Position numbers and translations under genes: made by a program
Notes under the pieces: model-generated
What the model saw: only the letters and a program-made list of their open reading frames with translations
Database searches by the model: none
What the model was told of the DNA's origin: nothing
Assembly (NCBI GenBank): GCA_028673005.1
Contig: CM054118.1
Location: 62,181,401 to 62,245,400 of the forward strand
From: Tanypteryx hageni
Taxonomy: Eukaryota > Arthropoda > Insecta > Odonata > Petaluridae
Direction of reading: 5' to 3'
DNA: 64,000 nt
Part shown: in pieces, positions 1 to 12,335 of the stretch
How positions within the stretch are numbered: position 1 is the first letter of the stretch
How the letters are laid out: each line of letters starts with the position of its first letter

Positions 1-560
1 CTTCGTAAATGGTTTTTACTATTAGAATAAAAAATTCTTACGAAATTTCAACCTTCTAACCTACTCGAAAAGTTTGTTAAAAATAGAATTACAGTCAGCC
101 ATAAATAGTTCTCGATTCTCTCGCTCTTTTATAACGGCTCTTTAAGAGCGGCGCTACAGTCGAGCGTCACTGACATTGCCTATTGTGTATAAATATTGAG
201 ATTTATTCTCGGTTAAAATGTTTACCATTATGGATCCTGCGCTTTCAAATCTCGACAAAATGCTTAAGCTAATTATTAGGAATGGGGACCGGCATATAAA
301 TATATAGAAATTACCACATGCGGCCCGCCATCTATTTCAAAGTTATCTATTTGGCCTCAATGAAATTTGAGTTTGAGGCCTTTGCATTAGAGCAGTGTTT
401 CTCAACCAGTGGGACGAGAAGTTTCGAAAAAAATATTAGAAAACTTTCTCAACACGTTTATTACAATATTTAACGTCCTTAAAATTTTCCGCTTAATATA
501 CACTAAAATGAACTTTACGCAAAAATCCACATCTTGGAAAAGGTGAGATTTTGTGTTTAA
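1..560. other. No gene seen; one hAT-like terminus
   Basis: The stretch holds only short spurious frames. At 393 a sequence starts CAGTGTTTCTCAACCAGTGG, the style of hAT transposon ends, preceded by the 8-mer CATTAGAG. No matching far end was found. Confidence 0.35.
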
Positions 561-570
561 TTAATTAAAT

Positions 571-1170
571 TTCGTCCAAAGGATATTCCGCACACTAGTT
601 ATTTCGTCCAGAAGACATTTCGTCCGTAGGACTTTTCTTACAAAGGATTTTCGTCCAATTGTTTTTGGTCCAAAGATTCATTCGTCCAAAGGAATCTTTC
701 GAACCAACAAACAATTGAACGAAAATCCTTTGTACGAAAAGTATTATGGACGAAATGTCTGGTGATGGAGTGTCCTTGGACGAAATGTCTTTAGACGAAA
801 TTTTTTTGGGCCGAATTTCGGTGAGTCTTACAATGTCTATTTCACTCCGTATCAGTGGCGGATCCAAGGGAGGGACGATGGGGGCGATCGCCCTCCCCTT
901 GGACGATACCATTGCCCTCCTCTGGGTGCATTCTTAAATTCATTCCGCGCAACATTCCTTGTTTCTACACCGAAGATTAAGTCTGTATGACAAGGAAAAG
1001 AAAGATTCTGATGGGGGTAGGGATTTTCAAAATGTATGGTCGTTGGCAGAGGTGGAATCAAGAGGGGGGAGGGGCAATTGGGGCGATCGCCCTCCCCTTG
1101 GGAAGTTTCTGGATCCGCCCCTGCTCCGTATAAACGACATTTTTCTCAGAATGGCATTCCGTAAAGACAA
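571..1170. repeat. Fold-back element built from TTTCGTCC words, interrupted by a MITE
   Basis: The left arm (about 597-690) is an imperfect reverse complement of the right arm (about 695-800), folding around 690-700. Both arms repeat short words such as ATTTCGTCC and ACAAAGGATTTTCG. Words of the same kind resume after the hAT MITE at 853-1123 (AACGACATTTTTCTC), so the MITE probably landed inside this element. No coding sequence is present. The superfamily is unknown. Confidence 0.6.
853..1123. mobile_element. hAT-type MITE, 271 bp
   Basis: The termini are inverted: CAGTGGCGGATCC on the left and GGATCCGCCCCTG on the right (12 of 13 paired). An exact 8-bp TSD, CTCCGTAT, flanks it at 845-852 and 1124-1131. 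Near each end a GCGATCGCCCTCCCCTTGG segment occurs as a direct repeat. It has no open frame. Confidence 0.88.
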
Positions 1171-2196
1171 GATTTAGCTGCGTTTGATTTTACTTCTAAT
1201 GAGCCTACAAAAACTCTTAGGATACTTCCGGTGTGACTTGTTTGGCGAGCGATCGAAACAATGTTCAATTCGACTCCTAAATGAAAACCACGACACCGTC
1301 GAATCCCGTCCCCCGTTCTCACAAGACACTTCTCTCTTTAAAAAAAAACAAGAATCGCGCGCGCACATAAACAAGATATATATGCGCGCCACGCACCGAT
1401 GTTGCCGCAGGAACACTCCTCCAAAACGACGCAATCCCAGCACCGCAAGCGAGCACGCCGAAGCGAGTGTCGCACGCACGCGCACACGACGCAAGCATCC
1501 ATCACACGCCGACGTCGAAAATGAGAAGGGAGTTTAATATCGAAGGACAGGGATGCCGGGGCGATAAATATAAATTGATATTCACGATCGAAAAAAAAAA
1601 CGTTGTCCCTCGCATCAAACACGTGGCTGAAGAGACTCCCATGTTTGCGTACGTAATGGGTGATCTACTTGTGGGAACGTTCCAATAGGAATAAGGCTTC
1701 CCGAAGCGCAAACAACCCCTCCCTCTTTCTCTCTCCGATCAGGACCTTTCCCAAGAGAGCCATAAGCGTACACAAAAAGGAATAATCTTCACTCCCTCCA
1801 CGAATAGGGTCTCTTTTCGAGCCACATGCAGCTACCCAACTTCTCTCCCTTTTCCCACCGCAGTCATTGACGCGATCCTTCCAGCTTTTCCCCGCACACA
1901 TACACGACCCTGGGGAAGGATAGCAATAAAGGAGCATTAACGGATCGTTTTTGTCATCATACGACCTTTTAGCTCTTGGAAGGACGAGAAAATCCAACTA
2001 AGAGAGAGAGAGAGAGACAGAGAGATTCGGCGGCTGAGGAGGGAGAAGAGATCGGAGGGGAAGGCGAGAAGTTGAAACCCATCTGTATACTTCATTTCTC
2101 ATCCACATTCCAGCTACACACAGGCAACCAAGCATAATTGATCACCAAAAGTGTTTTTAAAATGGCTTAATTGCGACTAAATGGAATTCTATAATG
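1132..2196. other. No gene seen; short purine microsatellite
   Basis: Open frames on both strands overlap one another and match nothing recognisable. A (GA)n tract lies at about 2001-2025. CpG is more frequent here than in the right half of the window. Confidence 0.5.
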
Positions 2197-2204
2197 CTCT
2201 ATAG

Positions 2205-2584
2205 CAGTGGTGCCCAACCTATGGCCCGCGGGCCGGCTGTGGCCCGCGAAGGGTTTTCGTGCGGCCCGCGAAGGGTTTTCGTGCGGCCCGCGAGGGTATG
2301 ATTAAAAAGCTATCCGAAAACCTTAACACACACATTTCAAAATTTTCATAAAAAATTTTGAAATGTGTGTGTTAAGGTATATAAAAACATTTAATATTGA
2401 AATTTTAACCATAAAAACTATATTTAGACTTGATTCGCACTTATATGATTCCTCAGAACATGGGGATAACTTTCTATTTAATCCCTAATCCGGCCCGCCG
2501 AAGAATTGGCAACTTCCTATGCGGCCCGACGAAGGAATCGCAACCACCTATGCGGCCCGCCTGTAAAATAGGTTGGCGCCACTG
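2205..2584. mobile_element. hAT-type MITE, 380 bp, with internal perfect hairpin
   Basis: The left end CAGTGGTGCCCAACCTAT matches the right end (reverse complement CAGTGGCGCCAACCTATT) apart from a substitution and a 1-base gap. The flanks are CTCTATAG (2197-2204) and ATCTATAG (2585-2592), an 8-bp TSD with one change. Inside are three tandem GCGGCCCGCGAAGGG-type units. There is also a perfect 26-bp inverted repeat (2321-2346 and 2352-2377) with a 5-base loop. Confidence 0.85.
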
Positions 2585-2592
2585 ATCTATAG

Positions 2593-4227
2593 GACGGTAA
2601 TGATCACGAATGATGTCTATAGACAGGACTAACGGCAAATAAGCAAAATTTAATACATGCATACACCTACACCATTAGCGATTTTCGTCACTAGCAGTGA
2701 CCTTTTTCACACAATTTTTCACTGTTTCTCATTCATAAATGGTGGAGGAGGCCTGCGTATCAGTACTTGGACCACAGGTGGAACACGCCTCCAGTGTATG
2801 GGATCCGTAGTAGAAGGGCCATATAATTCAATTAGAAGGAACAGCACAGCAGGGCAGCCAGATTCGTAAAACAACAAGGAATGCGTCACATCATTGTAGA
2901 GGGATTCGAACTGAATATTACTGGAAGGCCGAAGACTGAACCGAATGTTTAAGGCTCCTGGAGAAATATAGGTCAGAATGTCTAGCAGAGGAGGTTTTAG
3001 GAATAATTGAAGCACCAACGGACATTCATACGTGGAAACGATCGTGACGATAAAATACATGAGATCGATTATCGGGCGGAACGTTATCGAGGCTCGTTCT
3101 TTCCGAGAACAATACGAGATCACAACAAGAAACTCAAACCTGCGATAGATAATTGTTACGTAAACTTTGGTGCATTGTACCCCCTGCCACTAATCAACTT
3201 GGTGAATTGGCAAGAAAATCTGTAGATGTAGATCTACCGCCAAACACCGATTTAGCGCCACAGTTTGTCCATAACTGGTATGGGTGTTAAAGCGGGGGTG
3301 GCGGTAAATCGATGTACATGCTTGCTCTATGGAATTATAAGGCGGAAATTTATGATTTACAGCTATTTCGGCGTGGGAATTTCGTATCCACTGCCTTCGG
3401 TTCCACTACCACAACAAGCGCTCCGCTTTGTATTATTTCCATTTCGAATACTGCGTTATATGCTTAGTTTTTGAGAAGTGTAACCCAACGAATTTTGGTT
3501 TATGAAATCAATTTCTATTACTGGGCGAAATTTAATCGAAATCCTTGCGGACATTTTTGGCTAAATGGACATTATGCGAAGAATAAACTACTCTCTGTAG
3601 TTGCGATACTGTCTAATTTCAACAAGGTTTCTATTACTGGCGATTCCCTTTATAAAATATGAAATTTCATCAGAAATTCTCGAAACCCATTTTTCCCGTA
3701 AAATCCGAACACAGACGACAGGCAGACGGAAAATCCAAAGCCTCTTTTCGGACTGAAACCTGAATTATTCGTCAAACCGCGAATTCTTATTTTTTTAAAA
3801 TAACGATATTCCAAACTCGTACTCGATATATGAGACTGTAGAAATGTATACCAAAACATTATGTACCTAGGATCATAAGTGCAACCCGCAACGCCCCAAA
3901 AAAACATAATGCAACCTCCACATGTTTATCCGTAGGGCTATACACGATCAAATACATATAGTTAACCCAAACGATTCGTGGTTTCTATGCCTCATGACAA
4001 AAGTTACGAATTTTTTCGTCACCAAATCAGTTCAAATGCCATTTTTGTCAAAAAAGCAACAAATTCTCATACAGAGACAGAATAAATAAAAAAACAATCT
4101 TTGCTCAAATTTGACCGAATTAATGCTATCGTTGAAAGAAAGAACTAAAATATTAGCTGATCAGTATAAGAATCAGCACAGCATAACAAATAACAGTATA
4201 GTGCTTATTGTGAAACGAGAAAAAATT
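2593..4227. other. No gene or element recognised
   Basis: Short frames only. The stretch shows no TIR pair, no known domain and no tandem repeat that I could see. Confidence 0.5.
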
Positions 4228-4301
4228 CTGCTATGACCAAGGGCCGAATCCGGGCATTCCACCTTCCGGGCGGATATTCTACCACTGGACTTTCGTAGCA
4301 G
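4228..4301 (-). pseudogene. tRNA-like sequence (tRNA pseudogene or SINE head), 74 nt
   Basis: On the minus strand the 74-mer starts CTGCTACGA and ends TCATAGCAG, which pair at 8 of 9 positions like an acceptor stem. An A-box-like CAGTGGTAGAATATC follows, then a CCGCC/GGTGG stem, then a B-box-like GGATTCGGCCC. The D-arm resembles tRNA-Gly. There is no discriminator base beyond the stem and the anticodon loop looks wrong, so it is read as a relic or a tRNA-derived SINE head, not a working tRNA. Confidence 0.4.
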
Positions 4302-7300
4302 ATTAATTCTCCCGTTTCTGAACGCCGGTGTTTTTCTTGGTTGGGGCCGGGCTAGCCAAGTTAGTATGTATCAACCAGCCTCAACGTACGTCCTCCAAGA
4401 GATAAGTCGAAGAAAACCCCTCCCCCCCCCCCCAAATGATGAGATTGACAAGCTCGTTTCAAAATTATTCCTAACTTTACAGATTATGCCTGTCTGCATT
4501 GGATCTTATGATCGTTTCATTCCACCACTTTCAGTATACCACTGAACAAATCAGTACGGTTGGTCATTTTATTCATGACCGTCCCAAGCGCTGCACTATA
4601 CTTAACGCAACTCCAACCAAAAAACCAACTCCCTTGAACAGTGAACGAAAATTTCTGGCACGAATGCACGCGTGCTTGATTATCTTAATCCATGTAATCG
4701 CGAGATTACAACCGCGTTCGTCCGTTCAAATGAGACGATAAGCGCGCCGCGTAGTTCAGCGTGATGGACACGTGTCCCGCACGTAGGCGGACGATCGAAC
4801 GACGAAGATAGATGGCGCAGAGATCGCGATGATTCGCCGGAGAGTAGACGAAAGCGGTGCGGGTTTATCGGACACCGATCAGGGGGTGCACACGTGTTTG
4901 ATTGCCAGGCAAATTAATAAAAAGGGATCAGTTGGGGGAAATTTCTGTTTCGGACGAGAGGATTATGGCTCCGGCAATAAAGTAGGATCGGGTACGACGA
5001 CCACGTCACGACGCTATTATTCGATTCTATGCGTTTAGGATGATCGGTTTCTGGAACTAACGATTGGCGCCTTGCTTAGATCCGTGCGAACGGCACTTAT
5101 CGCCACAGCCGACCTGCCAAACCTCGAAATGTTGATCTAATTTGTCGCTTTATGAAGATTAAAAATTCATGTGATAAATTTAGGTGTTATATTCGCTGAT
5201 GAATTCCGGAAAATGTGCACGACAAATATATACTTAACTTAAACAAAGGAACGATTAAAATTACTGCAAATGCCTTTTAAAACAAATAATTAAAGGCGCG
5301 TTTTTTGCAAATTACTTTCAAATGTGAACAAAATATTATTAATCTGAAATCCTTTCTCGGTAGGCAGAAAGCAACGGATTCTACGAAAAAACTTCCGCCA
5401 ACCATTTTTCATATTTTTTTAATCTTTATAACAGAAAAATAAATTAACAAAACATTAATCGATACACGGGTTCAGCAACTTCAAATTGAATCAGCAGAAA
5501 TGTTTATCGACGCTATCATTCAGATAAAAAGAATGTCATGGTTAACAAATAAAAACTTGCCCAACGAGCGCCAATGTCTTGTTAGGTCTATCTTAAAATC
5601 AACGCGTGAAATATGTCGGCAAAGATTTAAGTTATACAATATGTCCTCGTTATACGTGAACTCTATTTACTTGGATTCGCTTATACGCGATCGAAAAAAT
5701 GGGGAACAAAAATAGATTTACACCAGCGGGATTCGCTTTAACGCGATTTTGTACATGGAATTTTGTATGGGAAAATAGGATTCGATTTACGCGATTTCGA
5801 TATAAACGATGATATTCGGGGACGCATCTATCACGTAAAACGAGGACTATCTGTACACTGTTTACATCTACTCTACCATTTCAGTTTTTACGCGGTAAGA
5901 CGTTTCCCCTTATTTGAAAAGTTTGTCGTTAAAAATATTCAAAAGAATTTAAAAAACGAGCTATTCCGTTACCCGTTCGAGTTTATCACCCCTGCGTACA
6001 TGCAGTAAATGGATTCGAACGAAAATTGAACTGCAAAATGTCATCAATCTGTCGCACAAAGTGGCGATACGTAAACTGTGCCACAAATTTCCACGACGAA
6101 ATCATTAAATGCAACAGAGCCTGTTAACTCGATGACCGATTAAACCTATATTTCTCCATAATGAGAAAAATATTCGAAGAAAATGGGAGCTTCATTTGCT
6201 GACGCGATATGAACAATTGTATTAGTACTAGTAGGAGAACGAAAAATTAATACTCTGCATTGGATTCGCTACCTAATTGTAACCGACTCTTCACGGGAGG
6301 ACCTGCCAGCAAAGATGCGCGCGCCTTCCCCTCCCCTCCTCTCCTACGCAATCCTCTCCCCTCTGTCCCCTCCACTCTCGAAGGTCATATACGTACGGAC
6401 GCTATTATTTAGAATTGTAAAATTAAAATTCTTTATAAATTTAGTATTACAACTGTACGACAAAGTAATTTTATTAGATAATTAATTTAAAATGTACGTT
6501 CATGCCCTTCTAATCTAATTACTATTGGCTTATGATATAAACAAACTACATAACTAAAAGGACCCTATTGACGCTCTACGATTTCTCCGAAGAAAGCTCC
6601 CCCCCCCTTCTGACACCCCCTTATTTTTCATAAAACATCTGCAGTGCCGCGCAAATTGTGTAAATTTTCGAACTCTCTATCTATAACCATTTGCTCAGAA
6701 TCTTAATTTGAAATTTTCGAACACCCTCTGATTTCTCCAAAAATTTCTTTGGCAGCGTAACAAATGGCATCACCCTGCAACTTTAGGTTTTATATCTCTT
6801 ACTCTTTACTTACTATTTTTATTTAATTGGTTTCACGGACTGACAGCCATATTGAAAACATAAGCGCGTTTATGAAATAGAACGCGCTAAAAAAAGAAAA
6901 TCTAAAAAAGGGAGTGTTTCATTTGACAAAATCCTTCCAATACCTGTATTTACTAGAAAAGTAAGGACATCACGATTCTGGTCTTTGGTTCGATCGTTCG
7001 TCCAATAATATTTTTTTAAGCAGAAAGAGTCTTCTGTACGAGGCCCCTCACCCCACTCTTCCATAAGCAAGAGACGACCCTGCGCGTGCATAAGCCGATT
7101 TCGCATGCGATTCATGTAGATAAATCAATCTTATCCAGACCCTCAATCCTTCCCTGGATATTAACTCCACGTCAGGGCCACCCCTTTGCGAGGCTTAACC
7201 CCAACGCACTACCGACCTCATTCCACCCTTAGCCGATCATACCCTCAAACTCCCTTTCCCCCACCTCCCCTCCCCCCCTCCCCGTCCTCTCGCCATGGCA

Positions 7301-7694
7301 ACCCTTCCCCTTCGTAAGCCACCTCTCCTCGCTCCCCCTCTCCAACATCTCCCCCTGCCCCGCCGGACTTGATTAAAACGCCTAGAGACCGCCTATCCGT
7401 ACGAAATTGACTTGGCAATGCCAGGGCGAGTATACGTGTCAAGAGAGTGGAGAGCAGTATGGAAAGGGTCGCAATGAAGGAACAAAAGGGGCGGAGGGAG
7501 GAAAAGGAGGAGGTGGGTGGATGGGAGGCGGAGGAATACGGCGGAGTAGGGTACGCTGGGCAGCAGCAGTGGCGCGTAGGAAGCAAGGGACAAAGACCGA
7601 AGCGCAAGTACCACAAATACCCGAGTATAGGACGCACTTTTTTCCTTCAAAAACTTTTGGACTCAAAATTTAGTTGCATCTGATACAAGAGTAT
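4302..7694. other. No gene seen; pyrimidine-rich tracts
   Basis: The stretch has no recognisable coding region. C/T-rich tracts occur at about 6325-6385 and 7250-7350, and a poly-C run at about 4420-4433. Frames at 7245-7683 on both strands are by-products of this skew. Confidence 0.5.
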
Positions 7695-7702
7695 ATAATT
7701 AT

Positions 7703-8274
7703 CAGAGGTGCAAACCGAAATTTTCTTGTGGAAATCCAGTAAGTATGAAACTTTTACACCTTTCTCTTTCTTTTCTGTTCCCATTGTTCACGGCTAGGCT
7801 TCTAGAATGGCAACTAAGAATACGTGAAAAGCACTGCATCGGATTTGGAGCCCATCTCAGAGGTAGGGAAAGAGTTTTTTCGGCTTTGACCAAGAAATGA
7901 GTCGCGGAATGTTAACAATTATAAATTTAAGTGTAATACACTGATGTAAAAGAATCTGCGAAATAATTTTATAAAAATTGGTATTTTTTCCTACCTTAGT
8001 TCGATATATATTTTGATATCGAGGTCTCATCACTTCAAGCTGAAATGATTAACTTGTCAAATATATTATTAATATAATTTACTTTTATTTAAAATGAGAT
8101 TTTATAGTAATATTTTATTATAATGTGATATTATTATTACCATTAATGAACTAAGAAACTATACGAATTATTTCAGACGATATACTCGACTGAACCGAAC
8201 CGCAAACCGAACCAAACCACTTCAGGAATTTTTTAACCGAACCGGTCCAAAATTTTAGGTGGTTTGCAGCTCTG
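7703..8274. mobile_element. hAT-type MITE, 572 bp
   Basis: The left end CAGAGGTGCAAACC mirrors the right end (reverse complement CAGAGCTGCAAACC). The flanks are ATAATTAT (7695-7702) and ATAATTAC (8275-8282), an 8-bp TSD with one change. Repeated CCGAACC words lie inside the right end. No transposase fragment is visible. Confidence 0.82.
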
Positions 8275-8282
8275 ATAATTAC

Positions 8283-11200
8283 ACTCAAAAACGAAATACA
8301 AAAATCTCGGATGCGTAAATTGCAATAAATATATTTTAACATCATGAAAACAAATAAAATTGCATAAACTTTTATCATATAAACCTAAAATCACGAGCGG
8401 AACGAACTATAGAGAGTTACAATGAAGGTATTAATTACATTTGAACGCAAATACACTATACGCACATAAAGGAAGAAAATTTGAAAGTCGCGAATCAAAA
8501 TTCATTAAATTCTAGCGGCTATCCTAGGTTGTTAGAATATATATGCTTCTTATACACGGGCACATTTAATTTTCCTAGTATTTTAGACCAAAAGTCTCCC
8601 TGCGTTCCGGTGCGGTCAATAATCGGGTATTAATGATAATAACGCAAGGCGTTGATAGGAACTGAATCGCATGGAGGAAATTAGGAGTCAATATTTATTT
8701 ATTTAACAATTATCCAAAAACAACCAAACATGGCCTATTACGGCGGATGAAATAACAAGGATAACAAAAAAATAACGATGAAAATAAATAGCAACGTAAC
8801 AATTATAACAGTATAACATGTGGGAGTAAGAGGAAAGTCTAATTAGAGGTTATTGTAGATTGGTATGAGGAATATGATGAGAATAGGTCGAGGGGGGGAT
8901 TAACGATAGTTAAGGAGTTATAGACGAAAGGAAGGCGATTCAAGATGATGCAGAAGTAGAGAGGTTAGAAAATACCGGTAGGAAGAGAACAGCGAAGAAC
9001 AAGATCGAAATTAACTAAGAATATCGCTTATGCAGATGTCAACGAAAAACGGAAACAAGTGAGGGAAGTCTTGGAGTGGCGACAGCGTCACCCTGCGTAA
9101 TCCAAGAGGCACTTACGCTAAATTTTTGCCATCTTTAACAGTACGAAATAAATTAGCCTTTTCACGTGTATGAAATGGAATGTAAGAAAACGCAGTCAGC
9201 AATTCGTTGACTTACTTCGATCGATAAAACTTATAGCGATGTTCTCAACTCCTTGAAATTTACTCATACACGAAACGCGTGGAAAAATACACTTCGTTCA
9301 AGCTTCACGACGAAATATAACAAGTTATTTCAGGACCTCGGTATCGTACTTCTAAACCTGATTCCGCAGGGGTCGTTCAGTCTTTGCAATGTTTTCAAAG
9401 TTTAAACACACTTTTTGGTAAGTTTAAATCAGATTCGAATGAATCTCATCAGTTAATAAGTTAGCATATGAATCGCTGGTGAACTATTATTTATGGGAAA
9501 GAGAAAAAAGTTACGGCTCTTTCTACTGAATTTCCACAAAAATGTCTTTTTCGGTAAAGGTCTGATTACTTTCTATTGACAGACATTCTCGCTATCATTG
9601 CACGAAGTATAGTTCCGTTCGAATTCATGGGAGACTACAACAAGAAACTTTCTAAAATGGGAGACAGGTTATAAGGGACAAGGTAATGATATTTTCTGAA
9701 GGCACTTGATGTTAATTGCACAATACTGGGATGAACTACATCGCTTCCGAATCCGCCAATGAATCGACATAATTCGAGTGAAAATTAGATAGAAAATTAT
9801 GACCAATTTATTGGTTACATCTTACTTATTCTTCTAATGGCTCGCAAAGGCTATTCGAGTATATTAGTGAATATTTGAATGCGATCAGTCACTAGTTGTT
9901 CTCGAAATATATATAGTGCACGTGATTTCGCGTTGGTATTTATTTTCTACGGAAATTCAATTTCCTGACAAAGTAACAAAGATCGTGACATGCAACCGCA
10001 AAAATCGAAGGTAGTTTGCGAACAATGAAAAAATCACAGTTTCCTTTCGTGGGATTTAATGGAGCAACTCTCGGATTACTTCGACACGATAAGGGTCCTA
10101 ATGATTCATGAAATTGTTATGAAACAACTAACAAGTCTTTACACAACTTCCTGCACGCGCGCCCTTAAACTATTACCCTGCGTCGGAAAACGGCGCAAAA
10201 CTTCGCTCGAGCATCCTCAAAGCAAAGTTTGGCCCAGCAATAGTCACGGGGGGTTCTTACTATCGTAATCGAAGTCAATTTACTAACGAAGGAGTTTCTC
10301 TTTGATGAGTGACAAGTACGAGATTTTTCGAGGCATATCTCTTCTTGGATGGAGCTTTGGTAAAGTTTATCGCCAAAATAGAGGCACCCTACGCTCTAGA
10401 GCAGAGGTATTCGAACTTTTTTTACCTGGGACCCAAAAAAATGAGAAAATGTACATGGCGGCCCACGCCAATTTTAATTAACAAAATACTACATAATAAT
10501 ACAAATATATTAATAAAAAGAACACGTTTCATTCAAGCCAAGAATATGTAAATTATTAAAATCAAATTATATATCATTAAATAACTATAGGTACGTATAA
10601 GTAATTAATATCCTAAGTCTGTCCGTCCGTCCGTCGGAACGCTGCTTTGATTCGTATTGAGTGAAATTAGAAACTCGATAGGGATCTTTTTAACGTGTTT
10701 AACGCTCGACTCACTATATTTTAACGTGTTCTGACAAATTTCTCGACTAGATTGAAGACTGAATTTTGGTATGAACACTTGATTCAGATATTATACGGCA
10801 ATGTCGAAAAAAACTCCGAAACAAGTTAGGAAAGTGTAAATAGACTGATAGATAAATGTCTTTATTCGGGCAAAATTTAGACCATAAGGTCCACTCTTAC
10901 AGTACAGTGTATCACAAATAGGCGCGTTTCGTGCGATGGAGTACATATTTGAAACTATACGATATAATTTGAATGAACGCACACTGTAAAACAACTAAAT
11001 AGCAAGAACCGATTGTAACTCCGTCTACTAAAGATTTCTTTTACAAATAAGTTGATGCATTAATAAAGGTACTTCCGTAATTTTAATGACTAAATACAGC
11101 AAAACTATGTATCAGAAATGATACCAGGGAAATATTAAATCTTTATTTGCCCATCTATTTTATAATCAGTTGTAACTAATCAAATAATGAAAAATTATTT

Positions 11201-11333
11201 AGAACATAACTCATTTCAGCCAAGCAGTCTAATATTTACGTTTGTGATCTTTTCTTGGTCGTCGATAATGCTTTTCACTTCGCTTACAAAATGCTGCATG
11301 CACATGTAATGAAATTCCACGTATTTTCCTAAT
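8283..11333. other. No gene seen; one hAT-like terminus
   Basis: Nothing coding is recognised. At 10402 a hAT-style end, CAGAGGTATTCGAACTTTTT, begins after the 8-mer CTCTAGAG; the partner end was not found. A (GTCC)n run lies at about 10620-10635. Confidence 0.4.
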
Positions 11334-11414
11334 TATAGCAGATCTTATTTACTTCAGTAACCAAAAAGATTGTATATAGCAGATCTTATTTACTTCAGTA
11401 ACCAAAAAGATTGT
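11334..11414. repeat. Tandem duplication, 41-bp unit, two copies
   Basis: The unit TATAGCAGATCTTATTTACT... starts at 11334 and again at 11375. The two copies are identical over about 40 bases, so the duplication is recent. Confidence 0.9.
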
Positions 11415-11448
11415 TTTCGTTGACGACAATTAGGTAGCTATGCAAGAT

Positions 11449-11960
11449 ATTTTTACTTTCTCCATACGTAGTATATGGGAAAGTTTTTCATGAAAAAAAT
11501 CGATTCCGAGATTTCAACGGAAATGCACGTTTTGAAGTTCCCTGAACACGTTTTCACCAATTTCTCGATGTCTCTGTGTGTGTCCTTTTGTATGTCTACG
11601 TGCGTGCGTGTGACAGCTTTTTGGTGGATGCTCTAACTCAAAAACTATTGCTCAGGTCAACGTGAAATTTTATATTTAACATTTTTATGAAAGTCACAAG
11701 AACTGATTAGTATTTGGTAAAAATCGGTTAACCGGAAGTGGGTATTTACTCTTGTCACTTATCTGTTATTTTGAAATATTTGCTTTAATATTTGATATAT
11801 GTAAAAACATACTAGAATAAAAGTTGTAGAAAATTTAATTTTCTACAAACATTGTTTGAATTTTTTTTCCAAATAATGCATTTTTTAAGAGATATCTTAA
11901 AAACTATTTTGGTTGCCACCACCATGCCATCTACCGACAACTATTGTTAACAATTGAGGC
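11449..11960 (+). repeat. Dispersed repeat R1, copy a
   Basis: It starts TTTTTACTTTCTCCATACG, which folds against the following TATGGGAAAGT. It continues with TTTCAACGGAAATGCACG and CCTGAACACGTTTT. The same order of segments recurs at 32551, 32836/34988 and, more diverged, at 36615 and 50667. The right boundary is approximate. No coding region is present. Confidence 0.7.
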
Positions 11961-11984
11961 TTAGTAACGCTCCTTTATCTATAT

Positions 11985-12250
11985 ATCTTCTATCTATTAT
12001 ATTAATAGCGTAATAAAATGAAGTTTTTAAAGCGAAGGTAACAGCCACCTTAACGTGTGATGTATTAAATTAAACGTCTAGACCTGCAGGTTTGCAGAAA
12101 AATGATAAAATTGAAATCGGTCATACCGTTGGCGACATATTGAGGTTTTTCTTTACCGGCTAAGCTCTGCTCGACGTAGTTGCAATAGTTGATGTTAATA
12201 TGGCGCTGTAGAAAATAACGTGGCCTCTCGCGGACATAGTAGAAGTCGCT
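11985..12250 (+). repeat. Dispersed repeat R2, copy a
   Basis: It contains AAGCGAAGGTAACAGCCACC and CTAAGCTCTGCTC segments that recur in the same order and orientation at 19300-19570. The two copies lie on either side of the LINE/pogo nest. Confidence 0.7.
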
Positions 12251-12335
12251 GAGTTTCTTGGTAATGTGTGTAATTCAAGTTTAAACAAGAAGGCATACTA
12301 CCAAGATTTTGTCAAGATAAAACTGACATTAATTT

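Noticed and set aside
1174..1537. Frames of more than 100 codons on both strands
   Set aside because: They overlap antisense, are Arg-rich from CpG-rich sequence and match nothing known.
2205..2300. CRISPR-like array of GCGGCCCGCGAAGGG repeats
   Set aside because: Only two to three adjacent units without spacers, inside a hAT MITE of a eukaryote.
7245..7683. Overlapping frames of 75-130 codons on both strands
   Set aside because: They lie in a C/T-rich tract, are low in complexity and resemble no protein.
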